From Rikenellaceae bacterium (GTDB taxonomy: Bacteria; Bacteroidota; Bacteroidia; Bacteroidales; UBA932), in contig CAAFYX010000119.1 of NCBI GenBank assembly GCA_900767375.1, positions 1-22,533 of the forward strand: a stretch of DNA of 22,533 nt, in the 5' to 3' direction. This document shows, piece after piece, positions 7,696 to 15,897 of the stretch. Positions within the stretch are counted from its first letter, which is position 1. Each line of letters opens with the position of its first letter. Position numbers and translations under genes: made by a program. Below the pieces are notes generated by a model that was given only the letters and a program-made list of their open reading frames with translations, was not told the DNA's origin and did no database searches.

Positions 7696-9242
7696 AGTGC
7701 CGGCTCGAATTCTGTGTGGATGTTGTTCTCAGGGTCGGTGAGCACGCCGGCGATGATGCCGTCACGCTTGCCGTTTGCGATTATCACGCGCACTCCGTCC
7801 GCGGCCGCGCCGGCTGCAACGTGGTATTTGGATGCCATGCCTCCGCGGCCGCGGCTGCTCTTGCTGTCGGATATGCAGTCCTCGACCGGGTCGCCGGCAT
7901 TGATCTTCCTTATTACATTGGATTCCGGCAGGGACGGGTCGCCGTCGTAGATGCCGTCGACGTTCGTGAGGATCACGAGCGCCTCGGCGCCGACCATGCG
8001 GGCGACGAGGCCGGAGAGTTCGTCATTGTCGGTGAACATCAGCTCGGTGATGGAGACTGTGTCGTTTTCGTTCACGATAGGCAGGACGTTGCTCTGGAGC
8101 ATTACTTCGACGCAGCTGCGCTGGTTCTCGTACTCCACGCCCGGCTCGAAGTTGTTCTTCATCGTGAGCACCTGGCCGACGTTGATGCCGTAGCCGGTGA
8201 AAAGCTTGTAGTAGAGGTCCATCAGGCGGACCTGGCCGATGGCCGAGTAGAGCTGCCTCTGCTGGACGTCGGTGAGCTTCCTGTCTTCCTTTATGAGTGA
8301 GCGGCCGCATGCGACGGCGCCGCTGGTGACGAGTACGATCTCGTAGTTCATCCTTCTGAGCCCGACGAGCTGGTCCACTATCGAGGATACCCTGGTGGTG
8401 TCGAGCGAGCCGTCCTCGCGGGTGAGGACGTTCGAGCCGACCTTGACGACGACGCGCTTCTTTTTCGCGGTGTTGACGGTGACTCCCTTGATGACAGCCT
8501 CGGAGAAACCTGCTTCCTCCATGGCTTTCAATCCCTTGATGGTCATTCCGTTAGGAGTTGTCACCTTGTCGATTTCGGCCTCTGCGCCCAGCTTGCGGGA
8601 GCTTACAAGCTCCGCTGCGCCCTTCACCGTCTGACAGACGATGGCTTCGGCATCGGACAGTCCCAGACGGGAGCCGCCCTCGGTGGATGCGCTGATGTAG
8701 CGCATGGCGTATGCGATGCCGCAGGAGGCGAGGGAAGTGCCGGCTATCATCTTGTCCAGAGGGACCACGCGGCATTCACCGCACTTGTCGAAAAGTGCTT
8801 TCAATTTTTCAACGGCGGCCTCCGATGCGTTGATCGGAGAAATGAATGTCATGCTCTGGCAAATCTCTATCGCGGTGTTCGGAATCATGTATGCCATCTC
8901 CGGAAGGGAACCGTCCTTCGAGAGCCATTCGTCGAACTGCGCCGGCTTGATCCCCGGAGCGATGGACACAAGCATCTGGGTGGAGTAGTCGAGGGTGTCG
9001 CGCACCTCCTTGAGCACTTCCTCCACAATCCATGGCTTGACCGCTATGAATACTATATCTGCACCGCGTACTGCGGTGATGTTGTCTGTTAATGTATTGA
9101 GTCCCAGTGCTTTGAATTTTTCCAGACTGGATTCGTGCCTGGCTGTGACGGTGATGTCGGATGGCGCGACCGCTCCGCTTTTAGCCAGACCTATGGCTGT
9201 AGCGCCGCCGATGTTACCTGCACCGATGAAAGTGATTTGCAT
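7692..9242 (-). CDS. Fused pyrroline-5-carboxylate reductase / glutamate 5-kinase (ProC-ProB)
   Basis: One 516-codon frame encodes two proline enzymes. Residues 1 to about 261 are a full P5C reductase (step 3): Rossmann motif GAGNIGGA (7-14), AVKPW (67-71), SIAPGIK (93-99), SCGIAYAMRYI (173-183) and TTPNGMTIKGL (228-238). Residues 262 to 516 are an amino-acid-kinase-fold glutamate 5-kinase (step 1): VVKVGSNVL (265-273), TSGAVACG (306-313), NENDTVS (391-397), FTDNDELSG (403-411), TNVDGIYDGDP (426-436) and RGGMASK (466-472). The usual C-terminal PUA domain of ProB is absent. The junction has essentially no linker, and no Met or RBS lies near it that could restart translation. As the first gene of the operon it is preceded by a good promoter at 9289-9320 and coupled to proA. 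The proline pathway thus needs only two polypeptides here. Confidence 0.93.
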   Translation of the reverse strand: MQITFIGAGNIGGATAIGLAKSGAVAPSDITVTARHESSLEKFKALGLNTLTDNITAVRGADIVFIAVKPWIVEEVLKEVRDTLDYSTQMLVSIAPGIKPAQFDEWLSKDGSLPEMAYMIPNTAIEICQSMTFISPINASEAAVEKLKALFDKCGECRVVPLDKMIAGTSLASCGIAYAMRYISASTEGGSRLGLSDAEAIVCQTVKGAAELVSSRKLGAEAEIDKVTTPNGMTIKGLKAMEEAGFSEAVIKGVTVNTAKKKRVVVKVGSNVLTREDGSLDTTRVSSIVDQLVGLRRMNYEIVLVTSGAVACGRSLIKEDRKLTDVQQRQLYSAIGQVRLMDLYYKLFTGYGINVGQVLTMKNNFEPGVEYENQRSCVEVMLQSNVLPIVNENDTVSITELMFTDNDELSGLVARMVGAEALVILTNVDGIYDGDPSLPESNVIRKINAGDPVEDCISDSKSSRGRGGMASKYHVAAGAAADGVRVIIANGKRDGIIAGVLTDPENNIHTEFEPAL

Positions 9243-9288
9243 AATTAACTCTACTAACTTAACCTGTAGCCTACACGTGGCTTTCAGT

Positions 9289-9320
9289 CAAAAGTAATCA
9301 TATTTATCTTTAATTCCAAA
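9289..9320 (-). promoter_or_regulatory. Promoter of the proCB-proA-metF-metH operon
   Basis: Read on the minus strand, TTTG (9320-9317), a 20-nt spacer and TACTTTTG (9296-9289) match the Bacteroidetes consensus TTG-N19-23-TAnnTTTG exactly at the -7 element. Transcription would start near 9282 and give a leader of about 40 nt before the start codon at 9242. No leader peptide or riboswitch fits in so short a leader. Confidence 0.65.
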
Positions 9321-9326
9321 TTCTCC

Positions 9327-9360
9327 ATCCGGCCGCCTGCTTTTGTGCGGATGCCCGGAT
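9327..9360. promoter_or_regulatory. Inverted repeat upstream of the proCB promoter, possible operator
   Basis: ATCCGG (9327-9332) pairs with CCGGAT (9355-9360), and inside it CCGC (9333-9336) pairs with GCGG (9347-9350), leaving a 4-nt asymmetry. It lies just upstream of the -33 element of the minus-strand promoter and between the two divergent promoters, which suits a regulator-binding site. It is markedly GC-rich within an otherwise AT-rich spacer. No regulator can be named. Confidence 0.3.
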
Positions 9361-9417
9361 TCTACCGGAAAACGATACAAAAGTTTCAATTTGTAACTTA
9401 TTTTGGTGGTTTCATCC

Positions 9418-9433
9418 TTTATCGGGGGATAAA
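9418..9433. promoter_or_regulatory. Small perfect palindrome in the divergent intergenic region
   Basis: TTTATC (9418-9423) and GATAAA (9428-9433) are perfect inverted repeats around GGGG. It lies about 80 nt upstream of the ilvD -33 element. The dyad form suggests a possible protein-binding site, but a 6-bp dyad in AT-rich DNA can arise by chance. The remainder of 9243-9581 contains only the two promoters, the other inverted repeat and AT-rich sequence; I see no gene in it. Confidence 0.2.
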
Positions 9434-9511
9434 AACGATTAAATATTTGCTTTCATATATTTCAGAAAAAGATAGACGGTTAATTTTAATCTGAAACTTT
9501 TCACCTTGGGC

Positions 9512-9541
9512 TTTGGTTTTTAAAAAAATTTACTTATCTTG
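9512..9541 (+). promoter_or_regulatory. Promoter of the ilv-leu operon
   Basis: TTTG at 9512-9515, a 19-nt spacer and TATCTTG at 9535-9541 closely match the Bacteroidetes TTG/TAnnTTTG pattern, one T short at the -7 box. The predicted start near 9548 leaves a leader of only about 35 nt before the ilvD ATG at 9582. That excludes a classical leader-peptide attenuator or T-box in this transcript. AGGA (9576-9579) just before the ATG may help ribosome binding. Confidence 0.5.
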
Positions 9542-9581
9542 CAAAAAGTTAGTTTTCAGTAGTGACTCATAGCTCAGGAAT

Positions 9582-11411
9582 ATGAAATTACGTAGTAGTG
9601 TAACATTTGAGGGCCGCAGGATGGCCGGAGCCAGAGCTCTCTGGCTGGCCAACGGCATGAAGAAGGAACAGTTCGGCAAGCCTGTCATCGCCATCGCAAA
9701 CTCTTTCACACAGTTCGTACCTGGCCACGTGCATCTCCACGAGGCCGGCCAGATAGTCAAGGAGGAGATCGAAAAGCTCGGCTGCTTCGCCGCTGAGTTC
9801 AACACCATCGCCATCGACGACGGTATCGCGATGGGCCACGACGGCATGCTCTATTCCCTCCCTTCACGCGAGGTGATCGCAGACTCCGTCGAGTATATGG
9901 TGAACGCCCACAAGGCTGACGCCCTCGTCTGCATCTCGAACTGCGACAAGATCACTCCGGGCATGCTCATCGCTGCCATGCGTCTGAACATCCCTACCAT
10001 TTTCGTTTCAGGAGGCCCGATGGAGGCCGGCGAACTCGGAGCAGCCCGCCTGGACCTCATCGATGCCATGGTCAAGTCCGCCGACCCGAGCGTCAGCGAC
10101 GAGGAGGTCAGCGCGATAGAGAACTGCGCCTGCCCGACCTGCGGCAGCTGCTCGGGAATGTTCACAGCGAATTCCATGAACTGCCTCACCGAGGCTATCG
10201 GCCTTGCCCTCCCGGGCAATGGAACCGTCCTCGCCACCCACGTGCAGCGCATCGAGCTTTTCCGCAAGGCAGCCCGCCAGATAGTCGCCAACACTTTCAA
10301 ATATTATAATGACAATGACTCTTCGGTCCTCCCGAGGAGCATCGCCACCCGCCAGGCCTTCCTCAATGCAATGTCCCTGGACATCGCCATGGGCGGCTCC
10401 ACTAACACCGTCCTGCATCTTCTCGCAGTCGCAGGTGAGGCTGAGGCCGATTTCAAGATGGAGGACATCGACGCGCTCTCGCGCAGGATTCCATGCATCT
10501 GCAAGGTGGCTCCTAACACTCAGAAATATCACATCCAGGACGTGGGCCGCGCAGGCGGCATAGTCGGGATCATGTCCGAGCTTGCCAAGGCCGGCATCGT
10601 GGACACCTCCACCTCCCGCGTCGATGGAATGACCCTCGGCGAAGAGATCGCCAGATATGACATCGCCTCCGGCCATGCCTGCGAGGACGCAAAGGCTATC
10701 TACTCCGTGGCTCCGGGCCGCCGCCGCACCACTCAGCCGGGCTCCCAGAGCTGCACTTACGACTCTTTCGACCTCGACCGCGAGAAAGGCTGCATCCGCA
10801 GCATCGACCACGCATATACAAAGGACGGAGGACTCGGAGTCCTGTTCGGCAACATCGCCCTCGACGGCTGCGTGATCAAGACCGCCGGCGTGGATGAGAG
10901 CCTCTGGAAATTCTCCGGCCCTGCAAAGGTCTTCGACTCCCAGGAAGCTGCCTGCGAGGGCATCCTCGGCGGGAAGGTGAAGAGCGGCGACTGCGTCGTC
11001 ATTAGCTATGAAGGCCCTAAGGGAGGCCCGGGAATGCAGGAGATGCTCTACCCGACATCCTATATCAAGTCAATGCATCTGGGAAAGGAATGCGCCCTGA
11101 TCACCGACGGACGCTTCTCCGGCGGCACCTCCGGCCTCAGCATCGGCCACATCTCCCCTGAAGCCGCTGCCGGTGGAAACATCGGCCTCGTGCGCGACGG
11201 AGACATAATTGAAATCAATATCCCTGAACGCCGCATCTGCGTGAAGCTCTCCGACGAGGAGCTCGCGAAGCGCCGCGACGAGGAGCTTGCAAAGGGCAGG
11301 AAGGCTTTCCGCCCGCCGTTCCGCGTACGTGAGGTCTCCAAGGCCCTCAAGGTTTACGCATCGATGGTCAGCAGCGCCGACAAGGGAGCCAGAAGAATAT
11401 TCGAAGATTAA
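9582..11411 (+). CDS. ilvD: Dihydroxy-acid dehydratase
   Basis: It dehydrates 2,3-dihydroxy-isovalerate and 2,3-dihydroxy-3-methylvalerate to the 2-oxo acids of valine and isoleucine. The 609-residue length is close to E. coli IlvD (616). Visible motifs are LRSSVTFEGRRMAGARALW at the N-terminus, NSFTQFVPGHVHL (40-52), IDDGIAMGH (78-86), CDKITPGM with C121, and PTCGSCSGMFTANSMNCL with C187 and C190. The NSFTQFVPGH sequence is that of the E. coli-type enzyme, which carries an oxygen-labile [4Fe-4S] cluster. That fits an anaerobe, although the cluster type is inferred by resemblance. It is the first gene of the nine-gene plus-strand operon, with 5 nt to ilvB. Confidence 0.97.
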   Translation: MKLRSSVTFEGRRMAGARALWLANGMKKEQFGKPVIAIANSFTQFVPGHVHLHEAGQIVKEEIEKLGCFAAEFNTIAIDDGIAMGHDGMLYSLPSREVIADSVEYMVNAHKADALVCISNCDKITPGMLIAAMRLNIPTIFVSGGPMEAGELGAARLDLIDAMVKSADPSVSDEEVSAIENCACPTCGSCSGMFTANSMNCLTEAIGLALPGNGTVLATHVQRIELFRKAARQIVANTFKYYNDNDSSVLPRSIATRQAFLNAMSLDIAMGGSTNTVLHLLAVAGEAEADFKMEDIDALSRRIPCICKVAPNTQKYHIQDVGRAGGIVGIMSELAKAGIVDTSTSRVDGMTLGEEIARYDIASGHACEDAKAIYSVAPGRRRTTQPGSQSCTYDSFDLDREKGCIRSIDHAYTKDGGLGVLFGNIALDGCVIKTAGVDESLWKFSGPAKVFDSQEAACEGILGGKVKSGDCVVISYEGPKGGPGMQEMLYPTSYIKSMHLGKECALITDGRFSGGTSGLSIGHISPEAAAGGNIGLVRDGDIIEINIPERRICVKLSDEELAKRRDEELAKGRKAFRPPFRVREVSKALKVYASMVSSADKGARRIFED

Positions 11412-11416
11412 CCGCT

Positions 11417-13141
11417 ATGAAGGAAGGACAGAAAATAACAGGCGCAGAGATACTTCTCGAATCGCTCATTGCCCAGGGAGTCGACACCGTGTTCGGCTAT
11501 CCCGGCGGTCAGATAATGCCTGTCTATGACAAACTTTACGACTACAACGAGCGTCTCCGTCATGTTCTCGTGCGCCACGAGCAGGGCGCTATCCACGCAG
11601 CACAGGGCTATGCCCGCGTACAGAGCAGGCCGGGATGCGTAATCGTGACCTCGGGTCCTGGTGCCACCAATGTCATCACAGGCGTTGCGGATGCAACCAT
11701 CGATTCCACCCCTGTGGTCATAATCGCCGGACAGGTCCCTAACGCCCTTCTGGGTACCGATGCGTTCCAGGAGACCGACCTTGTGGGCATGACCACACCT
11801 ATCAGCAAATGGGCATACCAGATACGCCGTCCCGAGGATGTAGCCTGGGCGGTTGCCCGTGCTTTCTATATCGCCGGTTCCGGTCGTCCGGGCCCTGTCG
11901 TCCTGGACCTTACCAAGGATGCACAGATCGGGTTTACAGAGTACAAGCCTGCCAAGTGCGATTTCATCCGCAGCTATGTCCCTTCTCCGAAGCCGTCGGA
12001 GGATGTGCTCGAAAAGGCCGCTGCGATGATAGACGCTGCGAAGAAGCCTTTCCTCGTCTACGGACAGGGAATCCTTATCTCCGGTGCGGAGAAAGAGCTT
12101 GAAGCCTTCCTTAACAGGACCTCGATCCCTGCAGGTTCCACCCTTCTGGGCCTCAGCGCCCTCAGCTCCGACAACCCTCATTACGTGGGTATGCTCGGAA
12201 TGCACGGAAACATTGCACCTAACATACTGACCCAGAACTGCGACCTGCTTATCAGCGTGGGTATGAGGTTCGATGACCGCGTCACCGGAAAGCTCAGCAC
12301 CTATGCCGCCCAGGCGAAGGTCATACATATTGATGTGGACGCATCCGAGATAGGGAAGAACATTCCTGTCGACCTCGGCGTCCTGGGTGATGCAAAGTAC
12401 GTCCTCGGCCGTCTCACTGAGATGGTCGCCAAGCGCAGCTCCACCGGCTGGTCTGACGAGATCGTAAAGTGCAACGCCGTTGAAAGGAAGGAAGTCTGCG
12501 ACAGGGAGATCAATCCTTGCGAAGGCCCTGTAAATCCCGGCGAAGTGGTTGCACGCGTAGCAGAGGCTTGCGGCGGAAACGCCGTCATTGTCACTGACGT
12601 GGGCCAGCAGCAGATGCTTGCAGCGCGCTATTCGAAGTTCACCTCCACGAAGAGTTTCATCTCCTCCGGCGGTCTGGGCACCATGGGCTTCGGCCTTCCT
12701 GCCTCGATCGGTGCGAAGATCGGCGCTCCTGAGCGCACAGTCGTGCTGTTCGTGGGCGACGGCGGCCTTCAGATGACCGAGCAGGAGCTGGGTACTATCC
12801 TTCAGGAGGGCACCGGCGTGAAGATTGTCCTTCTGAACAACAACTGGTTGGGCAACGTCCGTATGTGGCAGGAGTTCTTCTTTGACAGGCGCTATTCGTT
12901 CACAAGGATGGTGAACCCTGATTTCGAGAAGCTGGCTGCGGCCTATGGCATAGAGTGCGTGACGGTCGAGGAACGTGATGAACTGGCTGCCGGAATAGGC
13001 AGGATGTTCGCCGATGACAAGCCATTCATCCTTAACGTGCACGTGCGCGAGTCTACCGGGGTGTTCCCGATGGTCGCTCCTGGAAAGAGCATAGATGAGA
13101 TAATGTTGGACAACGACAAGCTTTTTGATTATGGAGAATGA
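11417..13141 (+). CDS. ilvB: Acetolactate synthase large (catalytic) subunit
   Basis: This ThDP- and FAD-dependent enzyme condenses two pyruvates to acetolactate, or pyruvate with 2-oxobutyrate to acetohydroxybutyrate. It has 574 residues with the three expected domains. The ThDP-activating glutamate is E55 in RHEQGAIHAA, the Pyr-domain motifs SGPGATN and FQETD follow, the FAD-binding region has GMLGMHGN and FDDRVTGK, and the ThDP/Mg site is GDGGLQMTEQEL followed about 26 residues later by NNNWLGNVRMWQ. FGYPGGQIMP at the N-terminus is typical of anabolic AHAS rather than catabolic AlsS. Its stop overlaps the start of ilvN by 11 nt, as expected for stoichiometric subunits. Confidence 0.97.
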   Translation: MKEGQKITGAEILLESLIAQGVDTVFGYPGGQIMPVYDKLYDYNERLRHVLVRHEQGAIHAAQGYARVQSRPGCVIVTSGPGATNVITGVADATIDSTPVVIIAGQVPNALLGTDAFQETDLVGMTTPISKWAYQIRRPEDVAWAVARAFYIAGSGRPGPVVLDLTKDAQIGFTEYKPAKCDFIRSYVPSPKPSEDVLEKAAAMIDAAKKPFLVYGQGILISGAEKELEAFLNRTSIPAGSTLLGLSALSSDNPHYVGMLGMHGNIAPNILTQNCDLLISVGMRFDDRVTGKLSTYAAQAKVIHIDVDASEIGKNIPVDLGVLGDAKYVLGRLTEMVAKRSSTGWSDEIVKCNAVERKEVCDREINPCEGPVNPGEVVARVAEACGGNAVIVTDVGQQQMLAARYSKFTSTKSFISSGGLGTMGFGLPASIGAKIGAPERTVVLFVGDGGLQMTEQELGTILQEGTGVKIVLLNNNWLGNVRMWQEFFFDRRYSFTRMVNPDFEKLAAAYGIECVTVEERDELAAGIGRMFADDKPFILNVHVRESTGVFPMVAPGKSIDEIMLDNDKLFDYGE

Positions 13142-13445
13142 AGAACATCTTTACGAAATAACCGCGTACACTGAGAACCAGGTCGGTCTTCTGAGCTCGA
13201 TCGCAGGTATCTTCACAAGGCGCAGCATCAATATTGAGAAACTGCTTGTCTATCCTTCCAGGATCGAAGGCATCCACAAGTTCAAGATCGTAGCCCGCAC
13301 AACGGAGCGGCTTGCAAATGCCGTGGTGCTCCAGGTCGAGAAGCGCGTGGACGTAGTCAAGGCATATTATGAAATGGACTCCGAGCGCTCCGACAGGGAG
13401 AAGGCGGACGTCATCAGGTTCCTTGAAGAAAGAGAAAATCAATAA
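13131..13445 (+). CDS. ilvN: Acetolactate synthase small (regulatory) subunit, short single-ACT form
   Basis: This 104-residue protein has an N-terminal ACT domain: YEITAYTENQVGLLSSIAGIF, then RRSINIEKLLVYPS. ACT domains of this family bind the feedback inhibitor valine and activate the catalytic subunit. The ATG at 13131 is chosen over the in-frame TTG at 13125; it overlaps the ilvB end. The protein lacks the second, C-terminal domain found in the roughly 160-residue small subunits of many bacteria, so it is nearer in size to E. coli IlvN (96) or IlvM (87). The tail (EMDSERSDREKAD) is strongly charged. A 23-nt AT-rich gap precedes ilvC. Confidence 0.88.
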   Translation: MENEEHLYEITAYTENQVGLLSSIAGIFTRRSINIEKLLVYPSRIEGIHKFKIVARTTERLANAVVLQVEKRVDVVKAYYEMDSERSDREKADVIRFLEERENQ

Positions 13446-13468
13446 TAAACAATAAATTACACAAGATT

Positions 13469-14518
13469 ATGGCAAAAATGAATTTTGGCGGTGTTGAAGA
13501 AAATGTAGTAACCCGCGACGAATTTACACTCGAAATGGCCCGTGAGACCCTTAAGGACAAGACTCTTGCAGTCATCGGTTATGGTGTGCAGGGCCCTGGC
13601 CAGTCACTCAACCTCAGGGACAACGGATTCAACGTCATCGTAGGACAGCGTCCTGGCAAGACTTTCGAGAAAGCCATTGCCGACGGTTGGAAACCTGGCG
13701 AGACCCTCTTCGGTATCGAGGAGGCCTGCGAGAAGGGTGACATCATCATGTGTCTCCTTTCAGATGCAGCCGTAATGTCAGTATGGCCTACCATCAAGAA
13801 GTATCTCACCCCTGGCAAGAGCCTTTATTTCTCACACGGCTTCGCCATCACCTGGAGCGACCGCACTGGCTGCGTACCTCCGGCAGACATCGATGTCATC
13901 ATGGTAGCCCCTAAGGGTTCAGGTACCACAGTACGTTCCCTCTATCTCGAGGGCCGCGGAATCAACTCTTCATTCGCAGTATATCAGGACGCTTCAGGAA
14001 AAGCCCTTCAGAATACCCTCGCACTCGGTATCGGTATCGGTTCAGGATACCTCTTCGAGACCACTTTCCAGCGTGAGGCCACTTCAGACCTTACCGGCGA
14101 GCGCGGATCGCTCATGGGCGCTATCCAGGGTCTCCTCCTCGCTCAGTACGAGGTGCTCCGTGAGAACGGCCACACTCCTTCAGAGGCATTCAACGAGACA
14201 GTCGAGGAGCTCACCCAGAGCCTTATGCCGCTCTTCGCAGCCAAGGGTATGGACTGGATGTACGCAAACTGCTCCACTACCGCACAGCGCGGCGCACTCG
14301 ACTGGATGGGACCATTCCACGATGCCATCAAGCCGGTTGTCGAGAAGCTCTACAACAGCGTGAAGACAGGAAACGAGGCTCAGATCTCCATCGACGCCAA
14401 CAGCAAGCCTGACTACCGCGACGGTCTCGAGCAGGAACTCAAGGCTCTCCGCGAAAGCGAGATGTGGCGCACTGCCGTCACCGTACGCGCACTCCGTCCT
14501 GAGAACAACAAGAAATAG
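13469..14518 (+). CDS. ilvC: Ketol-acid reductoisomerase, yeast Ilv5-like
   Basis: It isomerises and reduces acetolactate or acetohydroxybutyrate to the dihydroxy acids used by IlvD. At 349 residues it is a class I (short) enzyme, unlike the 491-residue E. coli form. The Rossmann motif is GYGVQGPGQSLNLRDNG, the cofactor-specificity loop is GQRPGKTFEKAI, and downstream come SHGF, VAPKGSGTTVRSL, EGRGINSS, ERGSLMG, NETVEELTQSLMPL and CSTTAQRGALDW. These match yeast Ilv5 almost phrase by phrase, apart from the loop. Codon choice looks strongly biased, suggesting high expression. It lies 8 nt before leuC. Confidence 0.97.
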   Translation: MAKMNFGGVEENVVTRDEFTLEMARETLKDKTLAVIGYGVQGPGQSLNLRDNGFNVIVGQRPGKTFEKAIADGWKPGETLFGIEEACEKGDIIMCLLSDAAVMSVWPTIKKYLTPGKSLYFSHGFAITWSDRTGCVPPADIDVIMVAPKGSGTTVRSLYLEGRGINSSFAVYQDASGKALQNTLALGIGIGSGYLFETTFQREATSDLTGERGSLMGAIQGLLLAQYEVLRENGHTPSEAFNETVEELTQSLMPLFAAKGMDWMYANCSTTAQRGALDWMGPFHDAIKPVVEKLYNSVKTGNEAQISIDANSKPDYRDGLEQELKALRESEMWRTAVTVRALRPENNKK

Positions 14519-14526
14519 TCATTTCA

Positions 14527-15897
14527 ATGAATACACTTTTTGACAAAATATGGGACGCCCACGTGGTGGATGTGGTCGAGGATGGACCCCAGCAGGTCTA
14601 TATCGACCGCCTCTACTGCCACGAGGTCACTTCCCCACAGGCCTTCGACGGCCTGAGGAAGAGGGGAGTGAAGTGCCTGCGTCCCGACAAGGTCTTCTGC
14701 ATGCCCGATCACAACACTCCTACCCACGATCAGGACAAGCCGATCGAAGACCCTGTATCAAAGGCACAGGTGGATACTCTTGCGCGCAACGCAGCAGAGT
14801 TCGGTGTCCATCACTTCGGTATGAACACCCCTGACAACGGTATCATCCATGTCGTGGGCCCTGAGAAGGGACTTTCCCTTCCGGGTATGACCATAGTATG
14901 CGGTGACTCCCACACCTCCACTCACGGAGCTATGGGTGCCGTTGCGTTCGGAATCGGTACCTCCGAGGTCGAGATGGTGCTCGCTTCGCAGTGCATCCTC
15001 CAGAAAAAGCCTAAGTCGATGAGCATCAGGGTAGAGGGCGAGCTCGCTCCGGGCGTCACAGCCAAGGACGTGGCACTCTACATCATGATGAAACTCACCA
15101 CCAGCGGCGCTACAGGTTATTTTGTCGAATACAGGGGCTCGACCATCCGTTCCATGTCTATGGAAGGCCGTCTGACCCTTTCCAACCTCTCCATCGAGAT
15201 GGGTGCCCGCGGCGGTTTCATCGCCCCGGACGAGACCACCTTCGAGTACCTGAAGGGCCGCGAATACGCGCCTAAGGGTGAGGATTGGGACAAGGCCGTG
15301 GCATTCTGGCGCACTCTCAAGAGCGGCGACGACGCTGTCTTCGACCGTGAGGTCGTCTTCGACGCAGCCGATATCCAGCCTATGATCACTTACGGCACGA
15401 ACCCTGGAATGGGTATGCCGATCGACGGCAGGATTCCTGCTGACACAGCGGCGAAGCCATTGGCCTATATGGGCCTTGAGGCAGGGCAGAGCCTGCTCGG
15501 GCACAAGGTGGATTATGTGTTCCTCGGCGCTTGCACAAACGGCCGCATCGAGGATTTCCGCGCTTTCGCTTCCATTGCCGCAGGCAGGAAGAAGGCCGAG
15601 GGCGTGACAGCCTGGCTTGTTCCGGGCTCCTGGCTCGTCAAGAAGCAGATCGAGGACGAGGGACTGGACAAAGTCCTCGCCGAGGCCGGCTTCGAGATCC
15701 GTCAGCCGGGATGTTCCGCCTGCCTGGCCATGAACGATGACAAGATTCCGGCAGGGAAGTACGCTGTCTCTACATCGAACAGGAACTTCGAAGGCCGTCA
15801 GGGCCCGGGCTCGCGCACTATGCTCGCCAGCCCGCTGACCGCCGCAGCTGCCGCCATCACAGGAGTAGTAACAGATCCAAGGGAGTTTTTGAAATGA
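14527..15897 (+). CDS. leuC: 3-isopropylmalate dehydratase large subunit
   Basis: With LeuD it interconverts 2- and 3-isopropylmalate; LeuCD enzymes of some organisms also act on citramalate. The 456-residue sequence has the aconitase-family cluster ligands C336 (GACTNGR), C396 and C399 (PGCSACLAMN). Substrate and cluster motifs CMPDHNTPTHDQ (58-69), CGDSHTSTHGAMGA (125-138) and SNRNFEGRQGPGS are also present. It overlaps leuD by ATGA at 15894-15897. In Bacteroides the equivalent cluster usually starts with a canonical leuA before leuC; here leuC directly follows ilvC. Confidence 0.96.
   Translation: MNTLFDKIWDAHVVDVVEDGPQQVYIDRLYCHEVTSPQAFDGLRKRGVKCLRPDKVFCMPDHNTPTHDQDKPIEDPVSKAQVDTLARNAAEFGVHHFGMNTPDNGIIHVVGPEKGLSLPGMTIVCGDSHTSTHGAMGAVAFGIGTSEVEMVLASQCILQKKPKSMSIRVEGELAPGVTAKDVALYIMMKLTTSGATGYFVEYRGSTIRSMSMEGRLTLSNLSIEMGARGGFIAPDETTFEYLKGREYAPKGEDWDKAVAFWRTLKSGDDAVFDREVVFDAADIQPMITYGTNPGMGMPIDGRIPADTAAKPLAYMGLEAGQSLLGHKVDYVFLGACTNGRIEDFRAFASIAAGRKKAEGVTAWLVPGSWLVKKQIEDEGLDKVLAEAGFEIRQPGCSACLAMNDDKIPAGKYAVSTSNRNFEGRQGPGSRTMLASPLTAAAAAITGVVTDPREFLK

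Noticed and set aside
11408..13042. A 544-codon minus-strand frame opposite ilvB
   Set aside because: The plus strand encodes a complete acetolactate synthase there; the antisense product has no domain features.
13125..13130. TTG at 13125 as ilvN start
   Set aside because: An ATG two codons later gives the natural N-terminus and a usual overlap with ilvB.
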